Assembly (NCBI GenBank): GCA_944322545.1
Contig: CALUPF010000013.1
Location: 35,971 to 99,970 of the forward strand
From: Candidatus Gastranaerophilales bacterium
GTDB lineage: Bacteria; Cyanobacteriota; Vampirovibrionia; Gastranaerophilales; Gastranaerophilaceae
Reading direction: 5' to 3'
Length of the DNA stretch: 64,000 nt
The notes below the pieces were generated by a model. The model was not told the DNA's origin. It did not search any database and saw only the letters and a list, made by a program, of their open reading frames with translations. Made by a program: the position numbers and the translations under genes. Shown here in pieces: positions 11,090 to 21,305 of this stretch (positions are counted from its first letter, which is position 1; the number at the start of each line of letters is the position of its first letter).

Positions 11090-14000
11090 TTATTCCTTGA
11101 ATGATGTAGGTGTTTCAAAGAAATTGATATTCAACAATTCTGAATCAATATCAGAAAGCGTTCTTTTTGCTGCTGATTTTCTCAAATCATCAGTATCAGA
11201 CATTAAGTCAACTTCTTCTCCGCCTTTTTTCGCAACAGTGATATCCAAACCAATAGATTGAAGTTCTCTAACGAGTACTTTGAATGATTCTGGAATACCA
11301 GGTCTTGGAATATTGTCACCTTTAACGATTGCTTCATATGCTCTTGAACGTCCATTAACATCATCTGATTTGATAGTTAACATTTCTTGAAGAGTATAAG
11401 CAGCACCATAAGCCTCAAGTGCCCAAACTTCCATCTCACCAAATCTTTGACCACCGAATTGAGCTTTACCACCCAATGGTTGTTGAGTAACAAGTGAGTA
11501 TGGACCTGTACTTCTTGCGTGAATTTTATCATCTACAAGGTGAACAAGTTTCAATACATATGTCAAACCAACTGCAACAGGTCTGTCGAATGGTTCACCA
11601 GTTCTACCGTCAATAAGTCTAACTTTACCATCTTCGCCAACCCAATCAATGCCTCTGGCTTTAATACCTTTTATTAATTCTTCTTTTGTTACTTTTTCTG
11701 ACATTCCATCGCCATACATTTCATCAAAAGAAGGTGCTTCATAATATTCCTTATTTAAGTATGCAGCCATACCTAATAAGTTTTCATAAGTTTGACCTAC
11801 GTTCATACGAGAAGGTACACCTAGTGGGTTCAATACAACGTCAACTGGTGTTCCATCAGGCAAGAACGGCATATCTTCTTTAGGAAGAATTCTTGAAACA
11901 ATACCTTTGTTTCCGTGACGACCTGAAAGTTTGTCACCAACAGAAACTTTACGTTTTTGAGCAATGTAAACTCTGATAACAGTATTTGCTCCAGGTGGCA
12001 ATTCGTCACCTTTTTCACGGTCAAACACTTTAACGTCGACTACACGACCACCTTCACCGTGAGGAACTCTTAATGAGTTATCTTTAACGTCTCTAGCTTT
12101 TTCAGCAAAGATAGCTCTTAATAATTTTTCTTCAGGTGGGTGCTCAGATTCACCTTTTGGTGTAACTTTACCTACCAAAATATCATCGGCATAGACTCTC
12201 GCACCAATTCTTACGATACCTCTTTCGTCTAAGTGACGTAAAGATTCTTCAGAAACGTTAGGAACTTCTCTTGTGATTTCTTCAGGTCCTAATTTAGTTT
12301 GACGAGCATCTATTTCTAATTTTTCAATGTGAACTGAAGTGAAAATATCATCGTGAACACATCTTTCAGAAAGCAAAATAGCATCCTCGTAGTTATAGCC
12401 TTCCCAAGGCATATAAGCTAGAAGTACGTTTTTACCTAATGAAAGCTCACCCATATGAGTAGAAGCACCATCAGCAATTACATCACCTGCTTTAACTTCA
12501 TCCCCATCTCTTACGATTGGTTTTTGGTTAATACAAGTGTCTTGGTTACTTCTTACATATTTCATAAGTTGTATTCTATGAAGTTTATTTTCTTTATCTC
12601 TAATGTAAATTTCTTCACCAACAACTTTTTCAACTGTACCGTCACAAGGAGCAACTGCAACCATTCCTGAGTCTTTTGCTGCTCTTTTTTCAAGACCTGT
12701 ACCAACTACAGGACGGTCTGTGATAAGAAGAGGTACTGATTGACGTTGCATGTTAGATCCCATCAAAGCACGGTTAGCATCATCGTGCTCAATGAATGGA
12801 ATCAATGAAGTAGCAACTGAGAAGATCTGAATTGGAGATACCCCAATATAGTCTACTCTGTTAGCTTCAGACATTGTAAACTCTGATCTGTAACGGCAAG
12901 GTACATAAGGATATTTAATGCTTCTGTCTTCGTTAAGTTCCAAGTCAGCAGGAGCAATACGAAGATTATCCTCTTCATCAGCTGTTAAATAATGAACTTC
13001 GTCAGTTACAACGCCATCTTTAACAGCAAAGAATGGAGATTCTATAAAGCCATAATCATTAACCTTAGCGTGAGTAGCCAATGAACCAATAAGACCAGCG
13101 TTTGGACCTTCAGGTGTTTCAACAGGACAAATACGTCCGTAGTGAGAAGGGTGAATATCACGAACCGCGAATCCAGCTCTTTCTCTAACCAAACCGCCAG
13201 GTCCTAATGCAGAAATACGTCTTTTGTGAGTCAACTCTGCAAGAGGGTTAATTTGGTCCATGAACTGAGATAACTGTGATGAACCAAAGAACTCTTTTAA
13301 AGAAGCAACTAAAGGTTTAGTGTTCAATAAGTTCAAAGGTGTTAGCGTATCAGAATCTTGAAGAGTCATTCTTTCTTTAACGATTCTTTCGATTCTTGAA
13401 AGACCAACTCTGAATTGGTTTTGAAGCAATTCGCCAACTGAGCGGATTCTTCTGTTACCCAAATGGTCGATATCATCAACAGAACCTTCGTCATATGTTA
13501 AGTTGATTAAATACTCAATTGAAGCTACCAAATCCTGAACAGTAATTGTTCTTTGTGTTTCTGGAAGGTTCAATCCAAGTTTTTTGTTTAATTTATAACG
13601 ACCTACACGACCTATATCGTATTTCTTTTCATCAAAGAAACGAGCTTCTAGAATAGAACGTCCGCCTGCAGCAGAAGCAGGGTCACCAGGTCTTAGTTTT
13701 TTGTAGATTTCAATTAATGCATCATCTGTAGTTTCAGTTGTATCTTTATCCAAAGTCTTTTTCAAGAACTCAGCATGAGTGAATAAAGTTTCCATTTCTG
13801 AAACTGTGATACCCAATGCTTTCAACAATGTCGTAGCTAAGATTTTTCTGTTCTTATCAATCTTAACGTAAATGTTGTCGTTAGCATCAGTTTCGATTTT
13901 CAACCAAGCACCTCTGTTAGGAATCAAGGTTGCATTGTACAAACGTTTACCAGTTGGAGAAATTTCTCTTTTAAAATAAACCCCTGGAGAACGAACGATT

Positions 14001-14404
14001 TTAGAAACGATTACACGTTCTGCACCGTTTACAATGAAAGTACCTTTGTCAGTCATAGTCGGAATATCACCGATATAAACTTCCTGTTCTTTTATTTCAC
14101 CTGTATCACGGTTTACCAACCTAACCATTACACGAAGCTGTTTTGCATATGTAGCATCATGAATTCTAGCTTCTTCAATAGTGTACTTAGGATTGTCGAA
14201 GGTGTAGTTAGGAAGGAAGTGCAACTCCAAACGACCTGTATAGTCTTTGATAGGAGAAAAAGAAAGCAATTCTTCCTTTAAACCCTCTTTTAAAAACCAT
14301 TCAAAAGAATTCTTTTGAACTTCAATGAGATCAGGTAAATCATCCAATCTGGTATTTGGGATACCCATTGGTGTTACTCTGGTTGCTTGATTTGTTGTCG
14401 ACAT
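11090..14404 (-). CDS. rpoB: RNA polymerase beta subunit
   Basis: 1104 residues, the compact length usual in Cyanobacteria. Recognisable segments include the rifampicin-pocket region ([20 protein letters not shown] and [10 protein letters not shown]), [46 protein letters not shown] and the C-terminal [20 protein letters not shown]. The first half of the pocket reads [23 protein letters not shown], with no obvious resistance-type change visible by eye. It is first of rpoB-rpoC1-rpoC2. No rplKAJL genes lie upstream; a 379-base gap with a divergent small gene is found instead. GAGGTAAATAA precedes the ATG. Confidence 0.98.
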   Translation of the reverse strand: MSTTNQATRVTPMGIPNTRLDDLPDLIEVQKNSFEWFLKEGLKEELLSFSPIKDYTGRLELHFLPNYTFDNPKYTIEEARIHDATYAKQLRVMVRLVNRDTGEIKEQEVYIGDIPTMTDKGTFIVNGAERVIVSKIVRSPGVYFKREISPTGKRLYNATLIPNRGAWLKIETDANDNIYVKIDKNRKILATTLLKALGITVSEMETLFTHAEFLKKTLDKDTTETTDDALIEIYKKLRPGDPASAAGGRSILEARFFDEKKYDIGRVGRYKLNKKLGLNLPETQRTITVQDLVASIEYLINLTYDEGSVDDIDHLGNRRIRSVGELLQNQFRVGLSRIERIVKERMTLQDSDTLTPLNLLNTKPLVASLKEFFGSSQLSQFMDQINPLAELTHKRRISALGPGGLVRERAGFAVRDIHPSHYGRICPVETPEGPNAGLIGSLATHAKVNDYGFIESPFFAVKDGVVTDEVHYLTADEEDNLRIAPADLELNEDRSIKYPYVPCRYRSEFTMSEANRVDYIGVSPIQIFSVATSLIPFIEHDDANRALMGSNMQRQSVPLLITDRPVVGTGLEKRAAKDSGMVAVAPCDGTVEKVVGEEIYIRDKENKLHRIQLMKYVRSNQDTCINQKPIVRDGDEVKAGDVIADGASTHMGELSLGKNVLLAYMPWEGYNYEDAILLSERCVHDDIFTSVHIEKLEIDARQTKLGPEEITREVPNVSEESLRHLDERGIVRIGARVYADDILVGKVTPKGESEHPPEEKLLRAIFAEKARDVKDNSLRVPHGEGGRVVDVKVFDREKGDELPPGANTVIRVYIAQKRKVSVGDKLSGRHGNKGIVSRILPKEDMPFLPDGTPVDVVLNPLGVPSRMNVGQTYENLLGMAAYLNKEYYEAPSFDEMYGDGMSEKVTKEELIKGIKARGIDWVGEDGKVRLIDGRTGEPFDRPVAVGLTYVLKLVHLVDDKIHARSTGPYSLVTQQPLGGKAQFGGQRFGEMEVWALEAYGAAYTLQEMLTIKSDDVNGRSRAYEAIVKGDNIPRPGIPESFKVLVRELQSIGLDITVAKKGGEEVDLMSDTDDLRKSAAKRTLSDIDSELLNINFFETPTSFKE

Positions 14405-14783
14405 TTATTTACCTCGCTAAATGTGGCGTACTACATTATTTTTGTAAACTGTTATTAAATTTTCGGGCATAGACTCCGCCTGCCAAACGCCCTTGGATTC
14501 TACTATTTATAAGCTTTTTTGTAATTACAATACATTTTTACTCATATCTAACCATTCTATAATCTTATTCGCTAAAACATGACCGTCAAGAAAAATAACG
14601 GTTTTTTAGGCCTGGCACGAAATATTTTTTAACATACCTACACAAAATTGTTACATTTGGTTTCAAAGTCTCATTATTATTGAAAAAAACTGTCAAGTGT
14701 TCTTGCTCAAAAATATAAACTTTATGGCAATGAAAATACTTCTTTAATCCTTCATAATTTAAACAAAAAGAAAGGAAATAAAG
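14405..14783. other. Divergent intergenic region between rpoB and a small gene
   Basis: No open frame of interest. On the minus strand TTGACG, 17 bases, then AAGATT (near 14560-14590) is a weak promoter candidate for rpoB and would give a leader of more than 150 bases. On the plus strand TGTCAA, 17 bases, then TATAAA (near 14691-14719) could serve the small gene. A short ACCGT/ACGGT hairpin with a T run lies near 14582-14607. None of these is strong. Confidence 0.35.
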
Positions 14784-15065
14784 ATGGGTACTGATGTATT
14801 AAACAGAATATACAAAGCCGTAGAACTATCTGGCGGAGTCAAAGAGATTGTTGTATTCACCCAAAGCTTTAAAGCTTATGGAACCATAGTAAAAGATCAC
14901 AAAGACAATTTTAAAGATATTTTGACGCTTAAAAACGCAACAATTTGCCATCACTTTGATGAATGCAGTTGTAACATAGAAAGTCCTAAATACGAATGGC
15001 TTAACATCAATGAGGAAAAAATAATTGCATTTAGCATAATTGGCTATATGGCTTGTGAAAACTAA
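14784..15065 (+). CDS. Small protein of unknown function
   Basis: 93 residues, starting at an ATG behind AAAGGAAATAAAG and ending right before a strong terminator, so it is probably a real monocistronic gene. It is a mixed alpha/beta, compact soluble protein: MGTDVLNRIYKAVELSGG helix, strands EIVVFTQSF and AYGTIVKD, and a His/Cys-rich stretch CHHFDECSC near residues 54-62 that could bind metal. There is no signal peptide or membrane segment. I do not recognise the family. It lies convergent with the sigma factor gene and shares its terminator. Confidence 0.6.
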   Translation: MGTDVLNRIYKAVELSGGVKEIVVFTQSFKAYGTIVKDHKDNFKDILTLKNATICHHFDECSCNIESPKYEWLNINEEKIIAFSIIGYMACEN

Positions 15066-15090
15066 AAAACGGGCAAATGCCCGTTTTTTA
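15064..15090. terminator. Bidirectional terminator between the small gene and the sigma factor
   Basis: ACGGGC pairs with GCCCGT across a four-base AAAT loop, with an A run to the left and a T run to the right. It can serve both convergent genes. Confidence 0.88.
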
Positions 15091-15092
15091 GT

Positions 15093-16094
15093 TTAATTAA
15101 AATAATTCTTAAGACCTTTAGTTAAATTATTATTTTTACAGAGTTTTTTCAATTTACTTATTGCTCTATTTTCTATCTGTCTTATACGTTCTCTTGAAAC
15201 ACCATATCTTGAACCAATTTCTTCAAGGGTTTTTCTATTTCCATCATCATCTAAGCCATATCTCATGATAAGAACATCACGTTCTTTTGGACTTAACTGG
15301 TTTAGCATTTTTTGAATGTCCTCAAAAAGATTTTCTTGAGACACCTTCGTATCTGGGGAAACTGTTGACTCATCAACAATAAAATCCCCAAGCTTTGAAG
15401 AATCATCTTTTGCTGTGGCCGGAGTCTCAATACTAATCGTTGATTGAGCAGCTTTAATTAAAGATGTAAGTTTTGACACAGGTATACCAACTTTATAAGC
15501 TATTTCTTCTTTAGATGGAATTTTACCGGTTTCAGTTGTTAAATCCAACGTAACTTTTTTTATCTTACTCAAGGTTTCTATCATATGCACAGGCAATCTG
15601 ATAATTCTAGATTTATCCGCAATTGCCCTTGTAATTGACTGCTGAATCCACCAAGTTGCATATGTTGAAAATTTATAACCTTTTGCATAATCAAACTTTT
15701 CAGCAGCCTTCATCAACCCCAAGTTGCCTTCTTGGATCAAATCGAGAAAAGAAAGCCCTCTACCAATATATTTTTTGGCAATACTAACAACAAGCCTCAA
15801 ATTTGCATTCACTAAAGCTTCTTTAGCTTGCTCATCATTTTTTTCTTTTATTTTTTTTGCAACTTCTAACTCTTGCTCCGCGGTTAACAAAGGAATTTTA
15901 CCGATTTGTTGCAAATATATTTTTACAGAATCATCTGCATTAACAGATGAGACATTTTCAGAAGTTTTTGGTTCTTCAACAGAAAGGATTAAATCCTCGT
16001 CCTCAGGCTCTTCTGTAATATCATCCAAATTAACTTCTGAATCCAAGGATTCTTCCATATCTTCAGTTGTGTATTTATCAATTTTACTAGACAT
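15093..16094 (-). CDS. rpoD: RNA polymerase sigma-70 factor, primary (SigA/RpoD) type
   Basis: 333 residues. After an acidic N-terminus (residues 1-50) come region 1.2 ([21 protein letters not shown]) and region 2 with [18 protein letters not shown] and the DNA-melting and -10 helix [17 protein letters not shown]. Region 3 is [17 protein letters not shown] and following. Region 4 ends with [13 protein letters not shown] and the -35 recognition helix [19 protein letters not shown]. The RxxRQIExxA helix is typical of primary and group 2 sigmas. The short length lacks a full region 1.1, so it could be the housekeeping sigma or a group 2 paralogue; only a genome-wide count can decide. TTGGAGAATAA precedes the ATG. 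It follows rlmB by 29 bases. Confidence 0.85.
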   Translation of the reverse strand: MSSKIDKYTTEDMEESLDSEVNLDDITEEPEDEDLILSVEEPKTSENVSSVNADDSVKIYLQQIGKIPLLTAEQELEVAKKIKEKNDEQAKEALVNANLRLVVSIAKKYIGRGLSFLDLIQEGNLGLMKAAEKFDYAKGYKFSTYATWWIQQSITRAIADKSRIIRLPVHMIETLSKIKKVTLDLTTETGKIPSKEEIAYKVGIPVSKLTSLIKAAQSTISIETPATAKDDSSKLGDFIVDESTVSPDTKVSQENLFEDIQKMLNQLSPKERDVLIMRYGLDDDGNRKTLEEIGSRYGVSRERIRQIENRAISKLKKLCKNNNLTKGLKNYFN

Positions 16095-16123
16095 TTATTC
16101 TCCAATGCTAAAGGTAATATATA

Positions 16124-16882
16124 TTATACACGATGTTTTGATTTAGTAATCATCTGACGTACCGATTCGTATATTATTGCAGTTGCGGCATTTGAAACAT
16201 TAAGAGAGTTAAATTTTCTTAACATAGGTATTTTAACAACAAAATCCGACTTTTTAATATTGTTTTTAGAAACACCTGTTTCTTCACCCCCCATAATTAT
16301 GGCAAAATTCATATCGGTATAATCAACATCATAGTAATTATCTTTTCCTTCTGCATCTGTTGCAATTATCCAATAGTTGTTATCTTTAAGTTTATCAATT
16401 GCAGTCGAAAGACTATTAACCTGAATCAATGGTATATGGTTAATCGCACCAGCTGAAGTTTTTTCAACAACTGCATTAACCTGAGCATTTCTACGACTTG
16501 GGATTAAAACAGCATCAAAACCAGCGCATGCAGACGTTCTTATAATAGCCCCTACATTATGTGGATCGACAACACCATCTAATATAATAATTTTCGAAAA
16601 ACCATCTTTTTTATGTGCCAAAAAATCAGAAAGCTCAACGTATTCAACCGGTGACACTAAAGCAACAACTCCTTGATGAGGGCAATCGCTATAATCCTTA
16701 AACTTTTCTTTAGGCACAAATTGGAATATAACGTGATTCTTTTTAGCCAGGTTTACGATTTCTGTAATCTTAGAATCATTAGAAGAGTTTTTAGAAATTA
16801 ACACTTTGTTAATTCTATTTGGTGCGGTAAACAAAGCTTCTATTACACTATTTTTCCCATAGATATAGCTATTTTTATTCAT
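16124..16882 (-). CDS. rlmB: 23S rRNA (guanosine-2'-O-)-methyltransferase of the TrmH/SpoU family
   Basis: 252 residues from the ATG at 16882, with TAGGTGA upstream; a GTG at 16891 overlaps that site and is less likely. The N-terminal substrate-binding domain (YIYGKNSVIEALF) is followed by SPOUT motif 1 (DGVVDPHNVGAIIRTSACAG), motif 2 (AIIMGGEETGVS) and motif 3 (IPMLRKFNSLNVSNAATAIIYE). The family transfers a methyl group from AdoMet to a ribose 2'-OH, G2251 of 23S rRNA for RlmB. RlmB versus another TrmH-family enzyme is assigned by overall resemblance. It is upstream of the sigma gene and likely co-transcribed with it. Confidence 0.88.
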   Translation of the reverse strand: MNKNSYIYGKNSVIEALFTAPNRINKVLISKNSSNDSKITEIVNLAKKNHVIFQFVPKEKFKDYSDCPHQGVVALVSPVEYVELSDFLAHKKDGFSKIIILDGVVDPHNVGAIIRTSACAGFDAVLIPSRRNAQVNAVVEKTSAGAINHIPLIQVNSLSTAIDKLKDNNYWIIATDAEGKDNYYDVDYTDMNFAIIMGGEETGVSKNNIKKSDFVVKIPMLRKFNSLNVSNAATAIIYESVRQMITKSKHRV

Positions 16883-16918
16883 TAATATCACCTAAATTTA
16901 GTATTTTTTTTAACATTC

Positions 16919-16947
16919 TTGCCATTATAATTATACTATAATATAAT
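16919..16947 (+). promoter_or_regulatory. Sigma-70 promoter of the pilMN-pilO-speB operon
   Basis: TTGCCA (16919-16924) and a perfect TATAAT (16942-16947) are separated by 17 bases. They lie 43 bases before the ATG at 16991. The region also separates this operon from divergent rlmB. Confidence 0.65.
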
Positions 16948-16990
16948 TATATAAGTTTTAAAGTAACATTTATAAATTTGGAATTAGTGA

Positions 16991-18682
16991 ATGAATAATT
17001 TTTTAGCGAAGTTAAAACCTGACACAAAGGTAAATGTAGGGGTATCTGTATCTCCAAACGTGGGCTTGGAGATGATAATGGTTGATCCAATACAACACAA
17101 AGTTATGAAGTATGCTCACAGACCATTGGCATATAACCAATCTAGTCGTGAGATAGAGGATTATGGTGAATTCAAGGCCGCATTAAATGAGTTGTTTAAT
17201 GAGTTGAAAATAACACCTCAAAATGCAAACGTAGTTATCAACTTACCAAGTGTATATTTTGGTCACACATTTTTACCAACAACACTTGATGATGAATCTG
17301 TTACTGGTGCTTTAATATCAAAAGCAGAAGAGCAGTATTTATTTAAGAAAAACGCACCTGCAGTCAGCTGGGTAGAAGTAAAAGAAAACAATTCAACAGA
17401 AAAAAGATATATATTGTTCTCTGCAATACAAGAAGGTGTTGTTGAGGTTATAAAACAAATCTTTAATGAACTTGGTGCAACACTTGTTGCAATCGAAAAC
17501 ACATACTCTTCTTTAATGAAGACATTAGAATACACAGAACTTACAAAAGAGTTTGCAAAAACACCGGGTTCTTGGAATATACTATTAGTATCTCAAAATA
17601 GTTATGCTGTATTCTCATTAATTGATTACAATATCATTGAATATTATGAAGACCCTCTTGCAATTAAATCATTTAGCAATGATGAGGTTTATGTCGCTAT
17701 TTCTCAAGCAGCGACTGCCGTTTTAGACAAATATCCTTCAGATAAACTTCTTATCATTAGCGAATCTAATGATGTAAGTGCTGAAATCCTTGCTATTCAA
17801 ATGAAGCAACCTGGTTCAGTAATGTTCTTAGAATGCAACCAATATGCAAAAACACCTTTAATGGACGTAGACTTAAATGTACTACCTAACTACATAAAAG
17901 CTATATCGCCAGAAGCTATTGGTGCTGCTATATACAGGGCAAAAGACTTCAGTTTAAAATTAAATTTCTTATCAAAAAATGACTACAAAGCGCCTGATAC
18001 TGTTACAGTTATGGGCTTTGATTTAACTAAAGAGCAGCTAACAATCTATACACTAATAATTGGATTAGCAATTGTTGGTATTTGTTTCTTAGCATCTGTT
18101 GTTGCAGGATCGTATAACACAACATTGGAAAATCAAAAAGCAACACTGGATCAAGAAGCAACACAACAACAAACTGAACTTGCTGAATTACAAAAGGATA
18201 AAGGTAAAATCGATATTTATTCAGCTGCAAAAACAATTGATAAAAGTATGGTGCAAAAAATACTATACTACAACGCAATTGGAGCAGATATACCTGCTAA
18301 AGTTTGGTTAACGTCATTCTATGCTGATTCTAACAATGCATATGGAATTATAGGCGAAACTACATCAGTTGATGATGTATATCTATTTTACAGAAATATC
18401 AAATCTCAAGTTGCTGAATCAGATCTGATTCTTTCTAAATTGGGAGTTGATGATCAAAACGGTATGATAGACATTGAAAAAACACCAACTGCAAACTATA
18501 CATTTGAATTAACAAATAGTGGATATGCTTCAGCTCAGACAGTTGCTCCTGCTCCAGCAGACCCAAATGCACCTGCTGATCCTAACGCATCAGCTCCGGC
18601 AGAAGCAACAGTTCCAGCACCAGATGCTTCACCATCTAGTGGTATTAATTTACCAAAACTTCCATCATTGCCTGGAATGTAA
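16991..18682 (+). CDS. PilM-PilN fusion-like type IV pilus assembly platform protein
   Basis: 563 residues. Residues 1-330 look like PilM/GspL-type actin-fold domains: VNVGVSVSPN start, DDESVTGALISKAEEQYLF, and repeated strands such as WNILLVSQNSYAVFSLID. One transmembrane segment near residues 351-375 (IYTLIIGLAIVGICFL) follows, then a Gln/Glu-rich coiled coil and a small C-terminal fold, as in PilN. The protein therefore reads as PilM joined to PilN, which resembles GspL of type II secretion. It ends with a Pro/Ala-rich tail finishing LPSLPGM. PilO follows 40 bases later. The family links the pilus motor to the alignment complex at the inner membrane. By-eye homology is moderate. Confidence 0.72.
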   Translation: MNNFLAKLKPDTKVNVGVSVSPNVGLEMIMVDPIQHKVMKYAHRPLAYNQSSREIEDYGEFKAALNELFNELKITPQNANVVINLPSVYFGHTFLPTTLDDESVTGALISKAEEQYLFKKNAPAVSWVEVKENNSTEKRYILFSAIQEGVVEVIKQIFNELGATLVAIENTYSSLMKTLEYTELTKEFAKTPGSWNILLVSQNSYAVFSLIDYNIIEYYEDPLAIKSFSNDEVYVAISQAATAVLDKYPSDKLLIISESNDVSAEILAIQMKQPGSVMFLECNQYAKTPLMDVDLNVLPNYIKAISPEAIGAAIYRAKDFSLKLNFLSKNDYKAPDTVTVMGFDLTKEQLTIYTLIIGLAIVGICFLASVVAGSYNTTLENQKATLDQEATQQQTELAELQKDKGKIDIYSAAKTIDKSMVQKILYYNAIGADIPAKVWLTSFYADSNNAYGIIGETTSVDDVYLFYRNIKSQVAESDLILSKLGVDDQNGMIDIEKTPTANYTFELTNSGYASAQTVAPAPADPNAPADPNASAPAEATVPAPDASPSSGINLPKLPSLPGM

Positions 18683-18722
18683 AATAAATAACATATAAAC
18701 CTCGATATTGAAAGGGAAAGAA

Positions 18723-19388
18723 GTGAATAATCAACAAACATTACCATATATAATCGGTTTAGTACTAAGTTTAGTTTTAGGTATTTATTTGCTATATCCT
18801 AAAGTTATGTCTGTGTACACAAATTACAATGAGGTAAAAACAAAAACACAAACAGTTGAACAAACTAAACAACAAATTGCTGACTTAAAAGCACAAAAAG
18901 AAAATTATGAAAAAGAAGAAAAAGTATCAACTAAACCTGTTTACAAAAACGACATTGCAACAATTGATCCAATGTCATCTTTTGGAGTAATGTTTGAGGA
19001 TGTAATACAATCAGCAAAATATAATGGATTAAAATTAAGAACAATATCTTACAATACATCACCAGCAGAAGATATTGTTCAAAAAAATATATCTACAGAC
19101 TACAATGTTTGCGCAATATCAATGCAATTAATCGGAACATATATGCAGTTTCGCTCATATTTCCAAGATATTTACAATTATCCATACTTAATCAACTTGG
19201 ATAAAATTAGCATAAAACCATATGAAAATAATAAAAGAATACTAATTGCGGATGTAACAGTAACTTTATATTCAGCAAAAAATGAAGCACAAAAAGCTGC
19301 AGTAGCTGCAGCAGCTGCATTAGCGCCACAAGGAGATCAAGCAACTGGCCCTGCAGCTACTCCAGAAGCACCAATGCCAGGAATGTAA
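18723..19388 (+). CDS. pilO: PilO-like type IV pilus assembly protein
   Basis: 221 residues from the GTG at 18723, chosen because AAAGGGAAAGAA precedes it. An upstream TTG at 18708 would include that site. It has a short cytoplasmic N-terminus, one transmembrane segment (YIIGLVLSLVLGIYLLYP), a coiled coil (residues ~35-70) and a C-terminal alpha/beta fold with YMQFRSYFQDIYNYPYLINL. This is the PilO/GspM architecture. The tail is Ala/Pro-rich and ends MPGM, like that of the PilMN fusion just upstream. It would pair with the PilN part through the coiled coil. The agmatinase gene begins three bases after its stop. Confidence 0.75.
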   Translation: MNNQQTLPYIIGLVLSLVLGIYLLYPKVMSVYTNYNEVKTKTQTVEQTKQQIADLKAQKENYEKEEKVSTKPVYKNDIATIDPMSSFGVMFEDVIQSAKYNGLKLRTISYNTSPAEDIVQKNISTDYNVCAISMQLIGTYMQFRSYFQDIYNYPYLINLDKISIKPYENNKRILIADVTVTLYSAKNEAQKAAVAAAAALAPQGDQATGPAATPEAPMPGM

Positions 19389-19391
19389 AAA

Positions 19392-20228
19392 ATGTTAGGC
19401 CCATTTTTAAATCGCAACTGGATAGGTTCTGTTGATTCGTACAATGATGCAAATATCATTATGATAGGCTTGCCTTTTGATGGCACTTGTTCTTATCGTC
19501 CAGGTAGTAGGTTTGCACCTGAAAGACTAAGATTAGCAAGTTGGGGTATGGAAGATTACTCTCCAGACTTTGATATGCATCTTGATGACGTTAATTTCTA
19601 TGATGCAGGTGAATTGGAATTCCCTTTGGGTAACACTCAAAAGACATTAGATATCATTGAACAAAATGCAAGACATATTTTTAATGACGATAAAAAGTAT
19701 TTAGGAATTGGAGGGGAACATCTTGTTACTTATCCAGCACTAAAAGCTTGTTACGAAAAATACAAAGAAAATCTTGCAGTAATCCACTTTGATGCACACA
19801 CTGATTTAAGAGAAGATTATCTTGGAGAAAAACTCTCTCACGCATCTGTTTTAAGAAGAATTGGTGAAACAATAGGATTCGAGAACATCAAACAAATAGG
19901 AATTCGTTCTGGCTTAAAAGAAGAATTCGATATAATGAAAAAATACAACACTCTAGTTAAAAATAAAGAACAGTTAGAATCAGTAAAAAATAAAAAAATA
20001 TTTTTAACTATTGATGTTGATGTTCTAGATCCATCTGTGATGCCAGGAACAGGAACACCGGAAGCAAATGGTATGACATATCAGGAATTTGCACAATGGA
20101 TAAAATATTTAAAAGACTTTGATATAGTTGGAGCAGATGTTGTTGAATTAGCACCAGATTATGATAAAAGTGAAGTTTCAACAGCAATCACAACAAAAAT
20201 AATAAGAGACGTACTAATGATAATGTAA
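19392..20228 (+). CDS. speB: Agmatinase/ureohydrolase family protein
   Basis: 278 residues, normal for the family. All four manganese-ligand motifs are visible: GIGGEHLVTYP, IHFDAHTDLR, LTIDVDVLDPS and DVVELAPDYD. The substrate side has RPGSRFAPERLR and a SHASVLRR segment, typical of agmatinase/SpeB-type enzymes that convert agmatine to putrescine and urea. The family also contains guanidino-acid hydrolases, so the substrate is inferred. It directly follows pilO (three-base gap) in an unusual operon with pilus genes and ends at a strong terminator. Confidence 0.87.
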   Translation: MLGPFLNRNWIGSVDSYNDANIIMIGLPFDGTCSYRPGSRFAPERLRLASWGMEDYSPDFDMHLDDVNFYDAGELEFPLGNTQKTLDIIEQNARHIFNDDKKYLGIGGEHLVTYPALKACYEKYKENLAVIHFDAHTDLREDYLGEKLSHASVLRRIGETIGFENIKQIGIRSGLKEEFDIMKKYNTLVKNKEQLESVKNKKIFLTIDVDVLDPSVMPGTGTPEANGMTYQEFAQWIKYLKDFDIVGADVVELAPDYDKSEVSTAITTKIIRDVLMIM

Positions 20229-20258
20229 AAAATAAGAGCCATAAGGCTCTTATTTTTT
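20227..20258. terminator. Bidirectional terminator after speB
   Basis: ATAAGAGCC pairs with GGCTCTTAT across a four-base loop with flanking A and T runs. It also serves the small minus-strand gene whose stop codon lies at its right edge. Confidence 0.88.
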
Positions 20259-20433
20259 AAAACATCTCTAGACCTGCATATTTAGTTCTTGCAACATTTG
20301 CAGTGTTTTCCATCGCCATTGAAAGCACCTTTTCTATCACAGTTTTAACTTTTTTCAAATCTTTTTGAAGTTCTTCATATTTTTGTTCTTCAGCTTTTTT
20401 TAATGCCATTTTAAATTTTTCAAAACCTGCCAT
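20257..20433 (-). CDS. Small helical protein, 58 residues, unknown function
   Basis: A short frame with an ATG at 20433 behind AAAGGGAGTATAAAATC and a TAA at 20257 abutting a terminator. The product starts MAGFEKFKMALKKAEEQK, continues as a charged amphipathic helix (EELQKDLKKVKTVIEKVL) and ends NTANVARTKYAGLEMF. It has no signal peptide or membrane segment, and is probably all-helical with coiled-coil character. The good ribosome site, the terminator and the lack of any competing gene in this gap support a real gene. The family is not recognised. Confidence 0.6.
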   Translation of the reverse strand: MAGFEKFKMALKKAEEQKYEELQKDLKKVKTVIEKVLSMAMENTANVARTKYAGLEMF

Positions 20434-20566
20434 GATTTTATACTCCCTTTTGTTTAATTCATTTACATTATACTTATCGGTTTAAATAAATCATTACTTT
20501 ATATTTATAAGTGATTTATTAACAAATAGTTACAAATATAAAATAGTTTAAGTTATGTTCACTAAT

Positions 20567-20596
20567 TTGCACATAGCATAAATAATGATTTATAAT
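20567..20596 (+). promoter_or_regulatory. Promoter of nanE, predicted leaderless
   Basis: TTGCAC (20567-20572) and a perfect TATAAT (20591-20596) are 18 bases apart. The ATG begins eight bases after the last T of the -10 box and there is no Shine-Dalgarno sequence, so transcription would start at or beside the A of the start codon. Confidence 0.6.
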
Positions 20597-20603
20597 AGCT
20601 AAC

Positions 20604-21290
20604 ATGGATATAATTTCACAGATAAAAAATAAAGTTATAGTATCAGTTCAGGCAATGCCATCTGAGCCTTTATATAAAGAAGATTGTATGATTGCAATGA
20701 TGCAATCAGTTGTAAAAGGTGGTGCAGCAGCATTAAGAGTAGCTGGCGTCAGAGACGTCATTAATGCTAAAAAACTTTTCAAAATCCCAGTAATAGGTAT
20801 AACAAAACCTGAAGTAATTCCAGCAAATTGGAGAGAAATTGTTTACATAACTCCTACAATAAAAGACGCAAAAGATCTTATTCAAGCTGGAGCTGATATT
20901 ATCGCCTTTGATGGAACATCGCGCCCAAGGGGTGAAAACAATCTTAAACAAATAATAAAATTCATAAAAATAAATAAAAAAATAGCAATGGCTGACGTTT
21001 CAACTCTATCAGAAGGAATAAATGCAAGATTGTTGGGAGCAGACATTATATCAACAACTCTTTCTGGTTATACAACAGAATCTCCAGAAACTTCAAATGA
21101 ACCAGATTTTGATTTATTAGAAAAACTTGTAAATGCTGTGGATTGTCCTGTTATATTAGAAGGTAGAATTTGGCAGCCTGAACAAGTTGATAAAGCTTTC
21201 AATCTTGGAGCTCATGCAGTTGTAATTGGGTCAGCAATAACTAGACCTCACTTGATAACAAAAAAATTTGTAAACAGAAATGAAAAATAA
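20604..21290 (+). CDS. nanE: N-acetylmannosamine-6-phosphate 2-epimerase
   Basis: 228 residues, a (beta/alpha)8 barrel. Family segments visible are VIVSVQAMPSEPLY, GGAAALRVAGVRDV (Arg/Ala-rich first phosphate region), PVIGITKPE, ADIIAFDGTSRPR, MADVSTLSEG, STTLSGYT, VILEGRIWQPEQ and AHAVVIGSAITRP. The Lys in GITKPE and the Asp/Glu in the barrel match the catalytic set. It converts ManNAc-6-P to GlcNAc-6-P in sialic acid or amino-sugar use. A ROK kinase gene follows 15 bases later, the usual NanE-NanK pairing. No lyase (NanA) or transporter is in the window. Confidence 0.93.
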   Translation: MDIISQIKNKVIVSVQAMPSEPLYKEDCMIAMMQSVVKGGAAALRVAGVRDVINAKKLFKIPVIGITKPEVIPANWREIVYITPTIKDAKDLIQAGADIIAFDGTSRPRGENNLKQIIKFIKINKKIAMADVSTLSEGINARLLGADIISTTLSGYTTESPETSNEPDFDLLEKLVNAVDCPVILEGRIWQPEQVDKAFNLGAHAVVIGSAITRPHLITKKFVNRNEK

Positions 21291-21305
21291 AGAGATATTC
21301 AATCA

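Noticed and set aside
14582..14607. Attenuator in the rpoB leader
   Set aside because: The stem is only five base pairs; evidence is too weak to call.
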